A stretch of DNA of 54,969 nt from Massilimicrobiota sp. An134 (GCF_002160815.1 NZ_NFLH01000015.1:1-54969); one strand, 5' to 3'. Numbered from the stretch's first letter, positions 25,764 through 38,750 are shown. Notes: a model not told the origin generated them from the letters alone. Numbers and translations: made by a program.

Positions 25764-26429
25764 TTAAACAATTAAATAATCAAATCTTTCAATTTTTTCA
25801 GTTTCGGCGACCATTAAGAAATGATCATTTACACGTAAGACATGTTCCGGATTAACATAAAGTTCAATTTTCTGTGTTTCCATATCACGTTGTCCTAAAA
25901 TATTGATTCCATATTTTTTTCTTAAATCTAAAGAAGATAACGTATGTCCAACCCATGCCTGTGGTACTTTCATTTCCACTAAGCTATAATTTTCATCAAG
26001 TTCAACCAAATCAGTTATGTTCTTTCTAAGCAATGTTCGTGCGAGTCTTTCTCCCATTTCTTTTTCAGGACGAATAATACGATCAGCACCAATTTTTTCT
26101 AAGATAGATTTAAATCTTTTATTCTTAGCTTTTGCGATAATATATGGAATACCAATTTCTTTTAAATTCAAAACACCTAAAAGACTTTCTTCTAAATGAT
26201 TACCAATAGCAACAATACCAACATCAAATTCTTCGATCCCTAAATCAATCAAAAAATCTTTATCAGTAATATCTCCAATAACTGCCTTTGTAGCAAATTC
26301 TGAAACTCTTTGTACACATTCAGGGCATTTATCTACTGCCACAACCTCACAACCATACTGTGATAATGTTTTGGTAATTGTTGAACCAAAAACACCTAAC
26401 CCTAATACTACAACTTGTTTACTTTTCAT
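25764..26429 (-). CDS. ktrA: Potassium uptake regulatory subunit KtrA
   Basis: It is a cytosolic ring-forming subunit that gates KtrB using ATP/ADP. The RCK_N Rossmann domain starts VVVLGLGVFGSTITKTL, with acidic VVAVDKCPE for the ribose. An RCK_C domain from about residue 140 (LVEMKVPQAWVGHTLSSLDLRKKYGINILGQ) is where c-di-AMP binds in known homologues. The 221-residue length is normal. It follows ktrB with a 5-bp gap and shares its leader. Confidence 0.93.
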   Translation of the reverse strand: MKSKQVVVLGLGVFGSTITKTLSQYGCEVVAVDKCPECVQRVSEFATKAVIGDITDKDFLIDLGIEEFDVGIVAIGNHLEESLLGVLNLKEIGIPYIIAKAKNKRFKSILEKIGADRIIRPEKEMGERLARTLLRKNITDLVELDENYSLVEMKVPQAWVGHTLSSLDLRKKYGINILGQRDMETQKIELYVNPEHVLRVNDHFLMVAETEKIERFDYLIV

Positions 26430-26434
26430 TTTCC

Positions 26435-27835
26435 CTATCCTATCAGAACATCACCAACTGGATAAACGATGTCCTTTCCTTTCTTTTGTTTATATTTCTT
26501 TGCAAAGACTAATACCATTGTCATTGGCCCAATACGTCCAATATACATTAATATAATAATAACTATTTTTCCTATGACAGTCAAAGTTGGTGTGAGTGAT
26601 GCAGATAAACCAACTGTTCCAAATGCTGAGAAGACTTCAAAGATTAAATCAATAAAATCTGCACCTTCATTCATCGACAATATAAATAATCCCAACGAAC
26701 AAACAAAGAAACTTAATATAGCAATAGTCAATGAACGTTTCACGACCTGATCATCAATACGACGTTTAAACATTGTGACAACTTCATAACCATTCTGTAA
26801 AGAATGTAAATACATTAATGCAATGACTAAAGTAGCTGTTTTAATTCCCCCAGCTGTTCCTGCTGGTGAACCACCAATAAACATGAGAATAGACATAAAT
26901 AATTTTGTCGAATCATGTAAAGAGGCCATATCAACAGAAGCAAATCCAGCAGTTCTCGTTGTCGTAGACTGGAAGAAACTTGCTAAAATTTTATCACCCC
27001 ATGGCAATGGTCCTAATGTTCCTGGATTATTATATTCAAGGAATAAAATGACTAATGTTCCCCCTAGCAATAATGAGACTGTTGCTAAAAGAACAATTTT
27101 TGTATGAAGAGATAATGATGAGAAAAATGTCTTTATCCTAAAAAATTTAAAATTTTCTTTATAGTGACGCCAAGACATTCTTAAATCAATCCAAACAACA
27201 AATCCCAAACCTCCAGCAATAATCAAACCAGCAATCGTCAAGTTCATTAGAACATTTGTTTGATAAGGAATCAAAGAATTAGGACCAAGAATATCAAAAC
27301 CAGCATTACAGAAAGCTGAAATTGAATGCCAGAATCCATAATAAATTCCTTTCACAAGACCAAATTCAGGAACAAAAACAATACATAATAATAATGCGCC
27401 AACAATTTCAAAAAAAGCTGTATATTTAATAACTCTTTTAATATAAACGCCAATGGCAGCCATAGAATTCTGATTTAATGCTTCCTGCATAATAATTTTA
27501 TTTGTATATGTTAACCTTTTCCTTAAAGCATAAATAAACATATTCAATAAGGTCAAGAATCCCAATCCACCAATTTGAATAAGCAAAATAATAATAAGTT
27601 GTCCAATGAGTGTATATTGATCAGCGACAACAACTGGCACCAAGCCAGTTACACAAGTCGCTGATGTTGCAATAAACAAATGATCAATGTATGGAGCAAC
27701 TGCTCCTTGATTTGAAAATGGACAAGCCAATAACAAAGAACCTACCAGTATTACCATAAAAAAGCTAAAAGCAATACGTCGCATAGGTGAAAAGACTTTC
27801 TTTTTCTTTGATTTATGAAAATCAACCGTTTCCAT
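26435..27835 (-). CDS. ktrB: Potassium channel subunit KtrB (TrkH/KtrB family)
   Basis: This 466-residue membrane protein conducts K+ with Na+ dependence in known homologues. The four pore loops with their filter glycines are visible: SATCVTGLVPV, ISAFCNAGFDILG, TTTRTAGFASVD and FSAFGTVGLSASLT. A flexible gate loop follows the third (FIGGSPAGTAGGIKTAT). A basic N-terminus (SKKKKVFSPMRR) faces the cytosol. GGAGG lies before ATG 27835. The gene sits 125 nt after a leader terminator, so its expression probably depends on antitermination. Confidence 0.94.
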   Translation of the reverse strand: METVDFHKSKKKKVFSPMRRIAFSFFMVILVGSLLLACPFSNQGAVAPYIDHLFIATSATCVTGLVPVVVADQYTLIGQLIIILLIQIGGLGFLTLLNMFIYALRKRLTYTNKIIMQEALNQNSMAAIGVYIKRVIKYTAFFEIVGALLLCIVFVPEFGLVKGIYYGFWHSISAFCNAGFDILGPNSLIPYQTNVLMNLTIAGLIIAGGLGFVVWIDLRMSWRHYKENFKFFRIKTFFSSLSLHTKIVLLATVSLLLGGTLVILFLEYNNPGTLGPLPWGDKILASFFQSTTTRTAGFASVDMASLHDSTKLFMSILMFIGGSPAGTAGGIKTATLVIALMYLHSLQNGYEVVTMFKRRIDDQVVKRSLTIAILSFFVCSLGLFILSMNEGADFIDLIFEVFSAFGTVGLSASLTPTLTVIGKIVIIILMYIGRIGPMTMVLVFAKKYKQKKGKDIVYPVGDVLIG

Positions 27836-27959
27836 CTTTCTCCTCCATAAATATTAACATTTGATATAAAATATCATATATTTTTATAAAACAATTATAA
27901 AATAATCTATTTCAACCCATATCTTTTCCTATATGACAACTCCCTTCAAATCTGTTTAT

Positions 27960-28107
27960 AAAAAAACAGATTCCTAAAAGAATCTGTCAAGATATTTTAT
28001 TTTACACATATAAAGTAAAACTCTCGAATAAATAAAGCGTATTAGCTTTATGACAGACTCCACCACTTATTCGACCTCCATTGTAACACAGTTAACTTTT
28101 TTGTCAA
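27960..28107 (-). promoter_or_regulatory. Riboswitch-like leader of ktrBA, class not recognised
   Basis: On the minus strand, TTGACA 28107-28102, a 16-bp spacer and TACAAT 28085-28080 form a promoter whose start is near 28073. The RNA begins with P1 (TCGAATAA 28074-28067 with TTATTCGA 28031-28024), enclosing a 15-nt joining strand and P2 (ATAAAGC 28051-28045 with GCTTTAT 28038-28032). A terminator follows: ACAGATTC 27987-27980 with GAATCTGT 27973-27966 and a T-run. GAGTCTGTCA 28060-28051 can instead pair with TGACAGATTC 27989-27980 (ten pairs, one G-U), which removes the terminator arm. Confidence 0.72.
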
Positions 28108-28127
28108 CCAAAACAATAGGTTTTATC

Positions 28128-29474
28128 TTATTTTGTAAGAAGCACAATATTTTCGATATGAAAGCTTTGTGGAAACATATCAACAGGCTGACATTTCACA
28201 GCATGGTATCCATGTTGTTGCAAGATATCAATATCTCTTGCCTGAGTTGCCACATCACATGAAATATATACAATTTTATCAGGAGATAATAACAATAGCT
28301 GATTCAAAAATAATTGAGAACATCCTTTTCTAGGTGGATCGACAATCACAGCATCAATTTGTTTATGCTTTGTCGCAAAATCAACCATAAATTCACCAGC
28401 ATCCTGACAATAAAATTCAACATTATCAATATGATTTCTTTTTGCATTTTCTTTAGCATCAATAATTGCCTGTTCAACAATTTCAACACCATAAACCTTA
28501 TGAACATATTGAGCTAATGATAAAGATATTGTTCCAATCCCACAATAAGCATCTATCACTTCATCAGTTGGTTGTAAATTGGCATATTCAATAGCTTTTT
28601 GATATAGGACTTCCACCTGTAATGGGTTGATCTGATAAAAAGATTTTAAAGAAATACGATATGTGTTTCCTAATAACTGATCTTCTATATATCCATCACC
28701 ATCTAAAATCATAACATCATCACCTAAAATCACATTATCATGGCGAGGATTATAATTTTGAATGATTGTTTTTAACTGTGGAAATTGCTTTTTAAGAGCT
28801 TGTATTAAATAGTCTTTTTGACGAATAGAACGTTGATATGTAATGAAAACAAGCATAGCCTGATTCGTATGATAACCATATTTGACAAGAATATGCTTAA
28901 TATTTCCCTGATGTGTGACTTTATCATAAGCCTTTTCACCTACTTCTTCCAACAATTGTCTTGTAAAAGGGATGATCTGATTAGATAACTCATTTTGAAT
29001 ATAACATTGATCCATCGCCACAATATCATTACTATGCTGCTTATAAAATCCAGTTACGAGATGGTTTTGATGCATTCCTACAGGAACTTGAACTTTATTA
29101 CGATAAAACCAGGGATTTTCCATCATGAGGCATGGTTCAACTGGCACTTGACAATGACCAATTTTAAGTAATGTATCTGCAACCCTCTTGGTTTTCAACT
29201 GTTGTTGTGCCAATTGATTTAAATGCTGTAAATGGCAGCCACCACATTGTTTAAATATCGGACATCTTGCTTCTTGACGAAGTGGACTGGAATCACTCAA
29301 TTCAATAAGCCTTCCAATGGCATATTTTTTCAAAACTTTAATAATCTTGATTTTTCCAATTTCATCAACAAGCATATTTTTTACAAAAATTGGCATTCCT
29401 TCATATTTGACAATTCCCATCCCATCATGAGTGTAATCAATACATTTTGCCTCAATATATTCATTCTTTTGCAT
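28128..29474 (-). CDS. rlmCD: 23S rRNA (uracil-5-)-methyltransferase RlmCD
   Basis: The 448-residue enzyme is the full-length form. It has an N-terminal TRAM RNA-binding domain (1-58; ECIDYTHDGMGIVKYEGMPIFV-like), Fe-S cysteines in CPIFKQCGGCHLQHL, the SAM loop VIDAYCGIGTISLSLA, VIVDPPRKGCS, and the catalytic Cys in YISCDVATQARDI. In Gram-positive bacteria one such enzyme methylates both U747 and U1939 of 23S rRNA. It is the larger partner of the TRAM-less paralogue at 2357-3484. The symbol rests on family membership. Its stop is about 20 bp before the ktr promoter. Confidence 0.9.
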   Translation of the reverse strand: MQKNEYIEAKCIDYTHDGMGIVKYEGMPIFVKNMLVDEIGKIKIIKVLKKYAIGRLIELSDSSPLRQEARCPIFKQCGGCHLQHLNQLAQQQLKTKRVADTLLKIGHCQVPVEPCLMMENPWFYRNKVQVPVGMHQNHLVTGFYKQHSNDIVAMDQCYIQNELSNQIIPFTRQLLEEVGEKAYDKVTHQGNIKHILVKYGYHTNQAMLVFITYQRSIRQKDYLIQALKKQFPQLKTIIQNYNPRHDNVILGDDVMILDGDGYIEDQLLGNTYRISLKSFYQINPLQVEVLYQKAIEYANLQPTDEVIDAYCGIGTISLSLAQYVHKVYGVEIVEQAIIDAKENAKRNHIDNVEFYCQDAGEFMVDFATKHKQIDAVIVDPPRKGCSQLFLNQLLLLSPDKIVYISCDVATQARDIDILQQHGYHAVKCQPVDMFPQSFHIENIVLLTK

Positions 29475-29493
29475 AATAATATATGTCCTCCTA

Positions 29494-29518
29494 TAAAAAA
29501 ACGAGCTTAGCTCGTTTT
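29494..29518 (-). terminator. Intrinsic terminator before rlmCD
   Basis: On the minus strand AACGAGCT pairs with AGCTCGTT and a long T-run follows. It ends the membrane-protein transcript just upstream of rlmCD. Confidence 0.85.
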
Positions 29519-30221
29519 ATTCATCCGTTAAAGTTTCTTGAGCTTTCTTTGCACTTTCTTCATCTCTTACAGAAGCTAAAGTATAGGAAAACTCATCATT
29601 TTGAATATTTTTTGTTCCATAAATCGGAAAATCTTCACTATCAGAAGATGTCATGAAAACATTGACTTCATATTGTGTCACACCATCAATTGTACCAAAT
29701 AAATCACTATATTTTTGGCCATCTTCTTTTTCTCTTCCCACAATACCATCCAAAGTTTGAACTGTTTCTTCTGCAATATTTTGTGCTTCTTTGGTGCTCA
29801 TACCTGCTTTAAAAGTAATATCTAATTTTAATTGACGACATTCAGTTGAAAGTGTCATTGATTCAATTTCATCATATTTTTCTTCCATAGTTGACACAGT
29901 TGAATCTCTGGCATCTTTAGAAATACTCACCATACCTTCACAGCGATCTCCGTAGACAGGACCATTATTAAATGATAAAACTACGATATAAATAATAAAA
30001 GCAACAGCTAAAGCTCCAAATAAAATGAGCAGATAGTGCCACCATTTCATAACAAAACCTTTTTTCTTTTTCTTCATTGGCTCCTCTTCCTCGTCATCTT
30101 CTTCATCTATTGCAGTATAAGGCACATTTTCTCTTTTGTTTTCTAAATCATCAAGATATGATGAAGGTTGGTATTCATCCTGAATATCGTCTTCATCATC
30201 AAAATGAAATTTTTTTGCCAT
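29517..30221 (-). CDS. Single-pass membrane protein with acidic cytosolic head
   Basis: I do not recognise a family for this 234-residue protein. Residues 1-50 are acidic and disordered (DEEDDEEEEP), then a basic patch KKKKKGF precedes one membrane helix (WWHYLLILFGALAVAFIIYIVVL, about 60-82). The remaining 150 residues are outside and soluble, with two cysteines (GDRCEGM and STECRQLKLDITF) that could form a disulfide, and a C-terminal SxSLAS-like strand. TAGGTGA precedes ATG 30221. It lies downstream of gatB on the same strand but has its own terminator. Confidence 0.75.
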   Translation of the reverse strand: MAKKFHFDDEDDIQDEYQPSSYLDDLENKRENVPYTAIDEEDDEEEEPMKKKKKGFVMKWWHYLLILFGALAVAFIIYIVVLSFNNGPVYGDRCEGMVSISKDARDSTVSTMEEKYDEIESMTLSTECRQLKLDITFKAGMSTKEAQNIAEETVQTLDGIVGREKEDGQKYSDLFGTIDGVTQYEVNVFMTSSDSEDFPIYGTKNIQNDEFSYTLASVRDEESAKKAQETLTDE

Positions 30222-30278
30222 TATTTTTCACCTACTTTTTCTCTATTGTACCAAAATTCATGAACAATGTATAGAACA

Positions 30279-31706
30279 TTATGTTTTTCTTTTTTCCAAT
30301 AATTGTTTTAATAATTGATTTGTTTTTTGAGGATTCGCTTGTCCTTGAGTTTTTTTCATGACTTGTCCTACAAAATAACCTAAAAGATTTGTCTTACCCT
30401 GATGGTAATCCTGAACCAATTGAAAGTGATTATCTAGCAGTTCTTCAATCAGCTCTATCAAAACATTTTCATCATTCATTTGTTGAATATGATGTTTTTG
30501 CATAATAGTTAAAGGATCCTTTTTTTCTAAAATCATTAGTGATAAAACCTGTTTTGTTTGTTTAGAAGAAACAATTCCTTGACCTGTCATATTCATCAGT
30601 TTCGCAAAATCCTGAACTTCAAATATATCATGAATATGTAAATGATTTTTATGAAGATAAGACAAAACATCTCCAATAAGCCAGTGACATACTGTATCAT
30701 AATATATACATTGTTTAACTACCTGGTCATAAAAATCTGATAAATCTTTATTCAATAAAAGCGTATCAGCTTCTTTTACTGAAAGTTTATATTCATGAAT
30801 ATATTTATCGCGTCTTTGTGCTGGAAGCACTGGTAAATGATCTTTAATACTTTCAATCCATTGCCATGGTAGACGAACTGGTAAAATATTAGGTTCAGGA
30901 TAATAACGATAATCAGCTAATAATTCCTTATCACGCATCGCTATTGTCTTTTGTGTCTTTTCATCAAAACGTCGCGTTTGTCTTGGAACGGAGCAATGAT
31001 TCAATAAAAGTTCTGTCTGTCTTTGAATTTCAAAATCAATCGCTTTTTGCACATTAGCGAGTGAATTCAAATTTTTAATTTCCACTTTTTCACCATAGCC
31101 TTGAGATCCTTCGGGGCGTAATGAAATATTAATATCACAGCGCATAGACCCTTGAGCCATAATAGCATCTGAAACATCAGTATAAATCAAAATCATTCTT
31201 AAAGCTTCCAAATAAGCACAAACCTCCTGACTATTATGAAACTGAGGTTGTGTCACAATTTCAATCAAAGGAATACCTGCACGATTATAATCAATCAATG
31301 TACAATCGTCATCATGGGTGAGTTTTGCTGTATCTTCTTCAAGATGAAGCTGTTCTATATTGATATGTATTTTTTGTCCATTGACTTCAATATCTAAATA
31401 TCCATTTTTACCAATAGGATGATATTGTTGCGTTATTTGGAAACCTTTTGGTAAATCTGGATAATAATAATTCTTACGATCAAAACGAAGCAAACTATCT
31501 ATATCCATATGCAAGGCATGACAAACACGAATAGCCATTTCCACTGCTTTTTTATTAACCGATGGTAAAGTTCCTGGCATCGCTAAATCTATAACATGAG
31601 CTTGACTATTAGGTGGTTGTCCAAATGAAACAGGAGCTGAAGAAAACATTTTAGACTGCGTTTTTAATTCACAGTGGACTTCAATACCTATGATTGTTTC
31701 AAACAT
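30279..31706 (-). CDS. gatB: Asp/Glu-tRNA amidotransferase subunit B
   Basis: It is the kinase and tRNA-binding subunit of GatCAB, which converts Glu-tRNA-Gln or Asp-tRNA-Asn to the correct amide. The cradle domain begins FETIIGIEVHCELKTQSKMFSSAP, followed by DRKNYYYPDLPKGFQITQQY and SMRCDINISLRPEG. The C-terminal YqeY-like tail helix ends NQLLKQLLEKRK. The 475-residue length is standard. It overlaps gatA by 8 bp. Its presence implies that Asn or Gln tRNAs are charged indirectly. Confidence 0.96.
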   Translation of the reverse strand: MFETIIGIEVHCELKTQSKMFSSAPVSFGQPPNSQAHVIDLAMPGTLPSVNKKAVEMAIRVCHALHMDIDSLLRFDRKNYYYPDLPKGFQITQQYHPIGKNGYLDIEVNGQKIHINIEQLHLEEDTAKLTHDDDCTLIDYNRAGIPLIEIVTQPQFHNSQEVCAYLEALRMILIYTDVSDAIMAQGSMRCDINISLRPEGSQGYGEKVEIKNLNSLANVQKAIDFEIQRQTELLLNHCSVPRQTRRFDEKTQKTIAMRDKELLADYRYYPEPNILPVRLPWQWIESIKDHLPVLPAQRRDKYIHEYKLSVKEADTLLLNKDLSDFYDQVVKQCIYYDTVCHWLIGDVLSYLHKNHLHIHDIFEVQDFAKLMNMTGQGIVSSKQTKQVLSLMILEKKDPLTIMQKHHIQQMNDENVLIELIEELLDNHFQLVQDYHQGKTNLLGYFVGQVMKKTQGQANPQKTNQLLKQLLEKRKT

Positions 31707-33141
31707 GTTGAATCTCCTTTTGGCAATATTGCTGAGAAAAAGATAGCGATTTTTCTAACGCATAGGCGCAATTGAGAACAGTCTGTTCCTCAAAACATCG
31801 TCCCATTATATGAATGGCTACAGGCATATGGTCAACAAAACCACATGGTAAAGTTAAACTTGGTAATCCTGCCAAATTCGCAACAATCAAAAAATCATCA
31901 ACTAATGTATATTCAACTTGCTTAGCCTCATCAAGGAAAGGAGCAATTCCCTCACCATTAGGAGTCAAAATAATATCATAATGACGATATAAATCTTGAA
32001 TCAAATTAACAATGAGTCGTCTGACCTGTTGAGCTTTTCTAAACATCTTTTCCTGATTTTCCTGTTTCAAGGCCAATGAACCCAAAATAAAACGCTGTTG
32101 AATGCTTTGATGAAAACCCTGGCTTCGAGTACGTATAATCATATCATCTATATTTTCCCCTTGTTTTTGTAAGCCATACTTAATGCCATCTAAGCAGGCA
32201 TGTTGACTTGTAGCTTCCCCATTAGCAATAATCTGATAAACTGGTGATAAAGCCTGAAGATAAGTATCTGGAAATTCAACTTCATGAATTGTTGCTCCTA
32301 ATGTTTTGAATATGGAAACACAATTCATAAATTTTTCTTTTATGCGTGAATCCGCTAATCTTTCATATACATTTTTTATGACAGCAATTTTCAAATGAGA
32401 TACATCTGAAGATAAAGATTGATAATAAGATGGTACTTTTTTAGTACATGATGTCATATCATGTTCATCATAGCCAGCAATATTTTCTAAAACAATACTC
32501 ATATCTTTAACGCTTCTGGTCATAGCACCAACCGTATCTAAACTGGCAGCATAAGGAATCAAACCATAACGTGATATCAATCCCCATGTAGGTTTCATTC
32601 CTACAATGCCACAAAATCCAGCAGGACGACGAATAGAATCGCCTGTGTCACTCCCAATTGCAAAAGGAACAACGCCACTTCCAACTAATGCTGCACATCC
32701 TCCAGATGAACCACCAGCAACTCTTTGAATATTCCATGGATTCAAAACAGGTCCCGTCAAAGCAGTCATATTCATAGTTCCCATGCCTAATTCATCCATT
32801 GAAGCTTTTCCAATTAAACAGCATTCTGCTTTTTCCAGTAAATCAACAATATGTGCATTATATACAGGTAAATAATCAGCCAACATACGGCTGGATGCTG
32901 TTGTATAAATCCCTTTTGTATTAAAATTATCTTTTAAAACATAGGGAATTCCACTCAAAATATTTTGAAATTGCGCATGTTTTAAATCTTGTTGTGCTTT
33001 ATCAAATGTCATAAGCGCAAAAGCATTTAAGCGTTTTTGCTGATATTGAGCCTCATGCCAAATCTCCTGATAGTAATTTTCAGGAAGAATTTGACCAGTT
33101 TTAAAACCATGATGCAATTCTTCTATACTATAAACATTCAT
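31699..33141 (-). CDS. gatA: Asp/Glu-tRNA amidotransferase subunit A
   Basis: This is the glutaminase subunit with the amidase signature. The catalytic Lys is in PYVLKDNFNTKG, the cis-Ser in RVAGGSSGGCAALV, and the nucleophile region in GSDTGDSIRRPAGFCGIVGMKPT. In that last segment the common SxR(Q)PA pattern is a variant, DSIRRPA. The 480-residue length is normal. Its start shares one base with the gatC stop, and it overlaps gatB, so the three subunits are made together. Confidence 0.96.
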   Translation of the reverse strand: MNVYSIEELHHGFKTGQILPENYYQEIWHEAQYQQKRLNAFALMTFDKAQQDLKHAQFQNILSGIPYVLKDNFNTKGIYTTASSRMLADYLPVYNAHIVDLLEKAECCLIGKASMDELGMGTMNMTALTGPVLNPWNIQRVAGGSSGGCAALVGSGVVPFAIGSDTGDSIRRPAGFCGIVGMKPTWGLISRYGLIPYAASLDTVGAMTRSVKDMSIVLENIAGYDEHDMTSCTKKVPSYYQSLSSDVSHLKIAVIKNVYERLADSRIKEKFMNCVSIFKTLGATIHEVEFPDTYLQALSPVYQIIANGEATSQHACLDGIKYGLQKQGENIDDMIIRTRSQGFHQSIQQRFILGSLALKQENQEKMFRKAQQVRRLIVNLIQDLYRHYDIILTPNGEGIAPFLDEAKQVEYTLVDDFLIVANLAGLPSLTLPCGFVDHMPVAIHIMGRCFEEQTVLNCAYALEKSLSFSQQYCQKEIQHV

Positions 33142-33428
33142 TATTCCACCACCTTAGGAATCTGAATTTGTTGATTTTTGATGTGTTTTGCATTTTTTAA
33201 AATATCTTCTCTACGCATAACATCCTGTATACTATCTTCCCTTAAAAAAGAAGTTTCTACCTCAAAAGGAAAAACCAAAGGCTTTACACCTTCAGTTTGA
33301 ATACTTTCTAGACTTTGAACCTGTTTGAGAAATTGATGATATGCTTCAATGAAAGTATCCATGTTTTCATCCAAAACAGATAACTTTACATCTTTTGCTA
33401 ATGATTGAATTAATTCTCTTTCGTCCAT
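33141..33428 (-). CDS. gatC: Asp/Glu-tRNA amidotransferase subunit C
   Basis: The 95-residue subunit wraps around GatA and GatB and stabilises the complex. It has the N-terminal helices with LAKDVKLSVLDENMD and the middle strand GVKPLVFPFEVETSFLREDSI, typical of GatC. It starts 10 bp after camS, and its stop overlaps gatA. Confidence 0.9.
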   Translation of the reverse strand: MDERELIQSLAKDVKLSVLDENMDTFIEAYHQFLKQVQSLESIQTEGVKPLVFPFEVETSFLREDSIQDVMRREDILKNAKHIKNQQIQIPKVVE

Positions 33429-33438
33429 AGTCCATCCT

Positions 33439-36572
<3,134 letters not shown>

Positions 36573-36602
36573 CCCAAAATTATCCTTATTTTCACATCAT
36601 TT

Positions 36603-38750
36603 TTATGACGATAAACGTCTTAAAGCCTTATGCTGTGCCATCAATGTTTTTAAACCATATGGCATGGAAAAAGCAATATCTAAAGTATTTCCACGAACTT
36701 TAACAATAACACCTTTACCAAAGACATCATGCTCTACAAAATCGCCCTGTTTCCAGTCATGAATATCATTATCACCTATCATCTCATCAACAGTTGGACC
36801 TAAATGTACAAATTGTTTTGTTTTAAATGGTGAAGGCTTACCAATATGTTCAACATGATCTACACCAATTTCATCAATAAACTGAGAAGCCATTTTAGGA
36901 GAATTCGTCATATAATTAAATCCTTGACTATCCGTCAGATATAGACGCTTTTTCGCACGCGTAAATGCCACATAAGCCAATCTACGTTCTTCTTCCATCC
37001 CCTCTTCTCCTTCTTCAGAAACACTTCTAAAACTTGGAAAGACATCCTGTGACAATCCCACAACAAAGACATAGTTAAACTCCAGACCTTTAGCCATATG
37101 AATACTCATTAATGATACATATTCATCCTGTGTCATATCATCTTGTGATGTATATAAAGCGATATCCTGTAAATAACTTTCAAAAGTAGCACTATCTGGA
37201 TGGGTATTCATATATCCAGCAATTGAGTTTTTTAACTCCATAATGTTTTGAATACGATTTTCATCTTCATCATTTCTTAGCATTTCAAAATAACCAATAT
37301 CTTTCAATAAGTATTCAAAGACATCAGCCAAGGGATTTCTTGATTGTCTTGCTTTTTCAATAGCTTGTACAAATTCACTGATGGCTTTTTTCACTTTACC
37401 TTTCAATCCAATTTCATCACTATATAAACAAACAGCTTCATAACAGCTAATGCCATACTCAATCGCTTTCAGTTGGATTTTTTCAAGTGTTTTTTGACCA
37501 ATACCATGACTAGGAACATTAATAATACGTTCAAAAGATAAATCATCCATAAATACCATTAAGCGTAAATAACTTAATGCATCTTTAATTTCTTTACGAT
37601 TAAAAAACTTTAATCCACCAAATATTTTATAATCAATCTGATGCTGAATTAATTTCTGTTCAAAAGGACGTGATAAATAATTAGCACGATAGAGAATCGC
37701 AAAATCATGATAATTCACACCATCAACCTGATGTATAATATTTTCAATTGTCTGACAGACAAACTCAGCTTCTGCTTCTTCATCGCCTGCTGAATAGTGC
37801 ACAACTTTATCTCCATCTTCTAATTGTGTAAACAAATCTTTTTCTAAACGATTTTTATTTTTTCGAATCAAATTATTCGATATATCTAATATTGTTTTTG
37901 TAGAACGATAATTCTGATCAAGAATAATGGTTTTGACATGAGAATAATCTTTATCAAAATTCATTATATAATTCACATCAGAACCTCTAAAAGAATAGAT
38001 TGTCTGATCAGGATCTCCAACTACACATAAAGTTGCTTGACCTGATAAAAGATGAATCAATTTATAATCAATATTTCCAACATCCTGAAACTCATCTACA
38101 TGTATATATTGAAATTTACGTTGCCATTTTTCCAGAATTTCTGGGAATTTCTCAAATAATTCAACAGTCTTCAACAACAAATCATCAAAATCCAGCATAA
38201 AATGTTCTTCTTTATATTTTTCATATTCCTGATAAACAATTGCTTTTTTGGCCTCACCTATAAAATCTCCTGCTAATTTATACGCTTTTTGTGGTGAGAT
38301 TTCAGCCATTTTACATGATGATATATAATGAATACAGCTTTTTACACTCATTGTTTTACTATCAATATTTTTATCTTTAAAAATCTTCTTTAATAATGAT
38401 TTTTGATCTTCTTCATCCATAATAACAAAATGATGAGGATAATGAAAAGCATGAATATGCTGTCTTAATATTCTGACACATAAGGAATGAATTGTACATA
38501 AAAGAGCTCCTGAAGCATATTCACCTAATAAATCCACAACTCTTTGACGCATTTCATTCGCTGCTTTATTTGTAAAAGTAATAGCCAATATATGTCGAGG
38601 CTCAATCCCCACTTCTTCAATCAAGTAAGCAATACGATATGTTAAAACACGTGTTTTCCCACTTCCTGCTCCTGCAATAATACGTAAATGAGAATCTAAA
38701 TAAGTGGCTGCTTCCTTTTGTTTTGGATTTAATAATTTGTCTAAATTCAT
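36603..38750 (-). CDS. pcrA: ATP-dependent DNA helicase PcrA (UvrD family)
   Basis: It is a 3'-5' helicase for repair and rolling-circle replication. The Q motif and Walker A (LNPKQKEAATYL, IAGAGSGKTRVLTYRIAYL), VDEFQDVG, VGDPDQTIYSFRGS, YRSTKTIL and VAFTRAKKRLYLT are all present. The C-terminal Tudor-like end KQGDFVEHDVFGKGVIVKV is typical of PcrA. I start at ATG 38750 (MNLDKLL), with GAGAGG 10 nt upstream. It precedes ligA, as in many Gram-positive genomes. Confidence 0.96.
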   Translation of the reverse strand: MNLDKLLNPKQKEAATYLDSHLRIIAGAGSGKTRVLTYRIAYLIEEVGIEPRHILAITFTNKAANEMRQRVVDLLGEYASGALLCTIHSLCVRILRQHIHAFHYPHHFVIMDEEDQKSLLKKIFKDKNIDSKTMSVKSCIHYISSCKMAEISPQKAYKLAGDFIGEAKKAIVYQEYEKYKEEHFMLDFDDLLLKTVELFEKFPEILEKWQRKFQYIHVDEFQDVGNIDYKLIHLLSGQATLCVVGDPDQTIYSFRGSDVNYIMNFDKDYSHVKTIILDQNYRSTKTILDISNNLIRKNKNRLEKDLFTQLEDGDKVVHYSAGDEEAEAEFVCQTIENIIHQVDGVNYHDFAILYRANYLSRPFEQKLIQHQIDYKIFGGLKFFNRKEIKDALSYLRLMVFMDDLSFERIINVPSHGIGQKTLEKIQLKAIEYGISCYEAVCLYSDEIGLKGKVKKAISEFVQAIEKARQSRNPLADVFEYLLKDIGYFEMLRNDEDENRIQNIMELKNSIAGYMNTHPDSATFESYLQDIALYTSQDDMTQDEYVSLMSIHMAKGLEFNYVFVVGLSQDVFPSFRSVSEEGEEGMEEERRLAYVAFTRAKKRLYLTDSQGFNYMTNSPKMASQFIDEIGVDHVEHIGKPSPFKTKQFVHLGPTVDEMIGDNDIHDWKQGDFVEHDVFGKGVIVKVRGNTLDIAFSMPYGLKTLMAQHKALRRLSS

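Noticed and set aside
26469-27107. Open frames antisense to ktrB
   Set aside because: Shadows of a well-supported transporter gene; no ribosome sites.
27842-28107. Known c-di-AMP (ydaO) riboswitch before ktrB
   Set aside because: The leader is shorter and lacks the long conserved GC-rich core I associate with that class; I therefore report it as an unrecognised leader.
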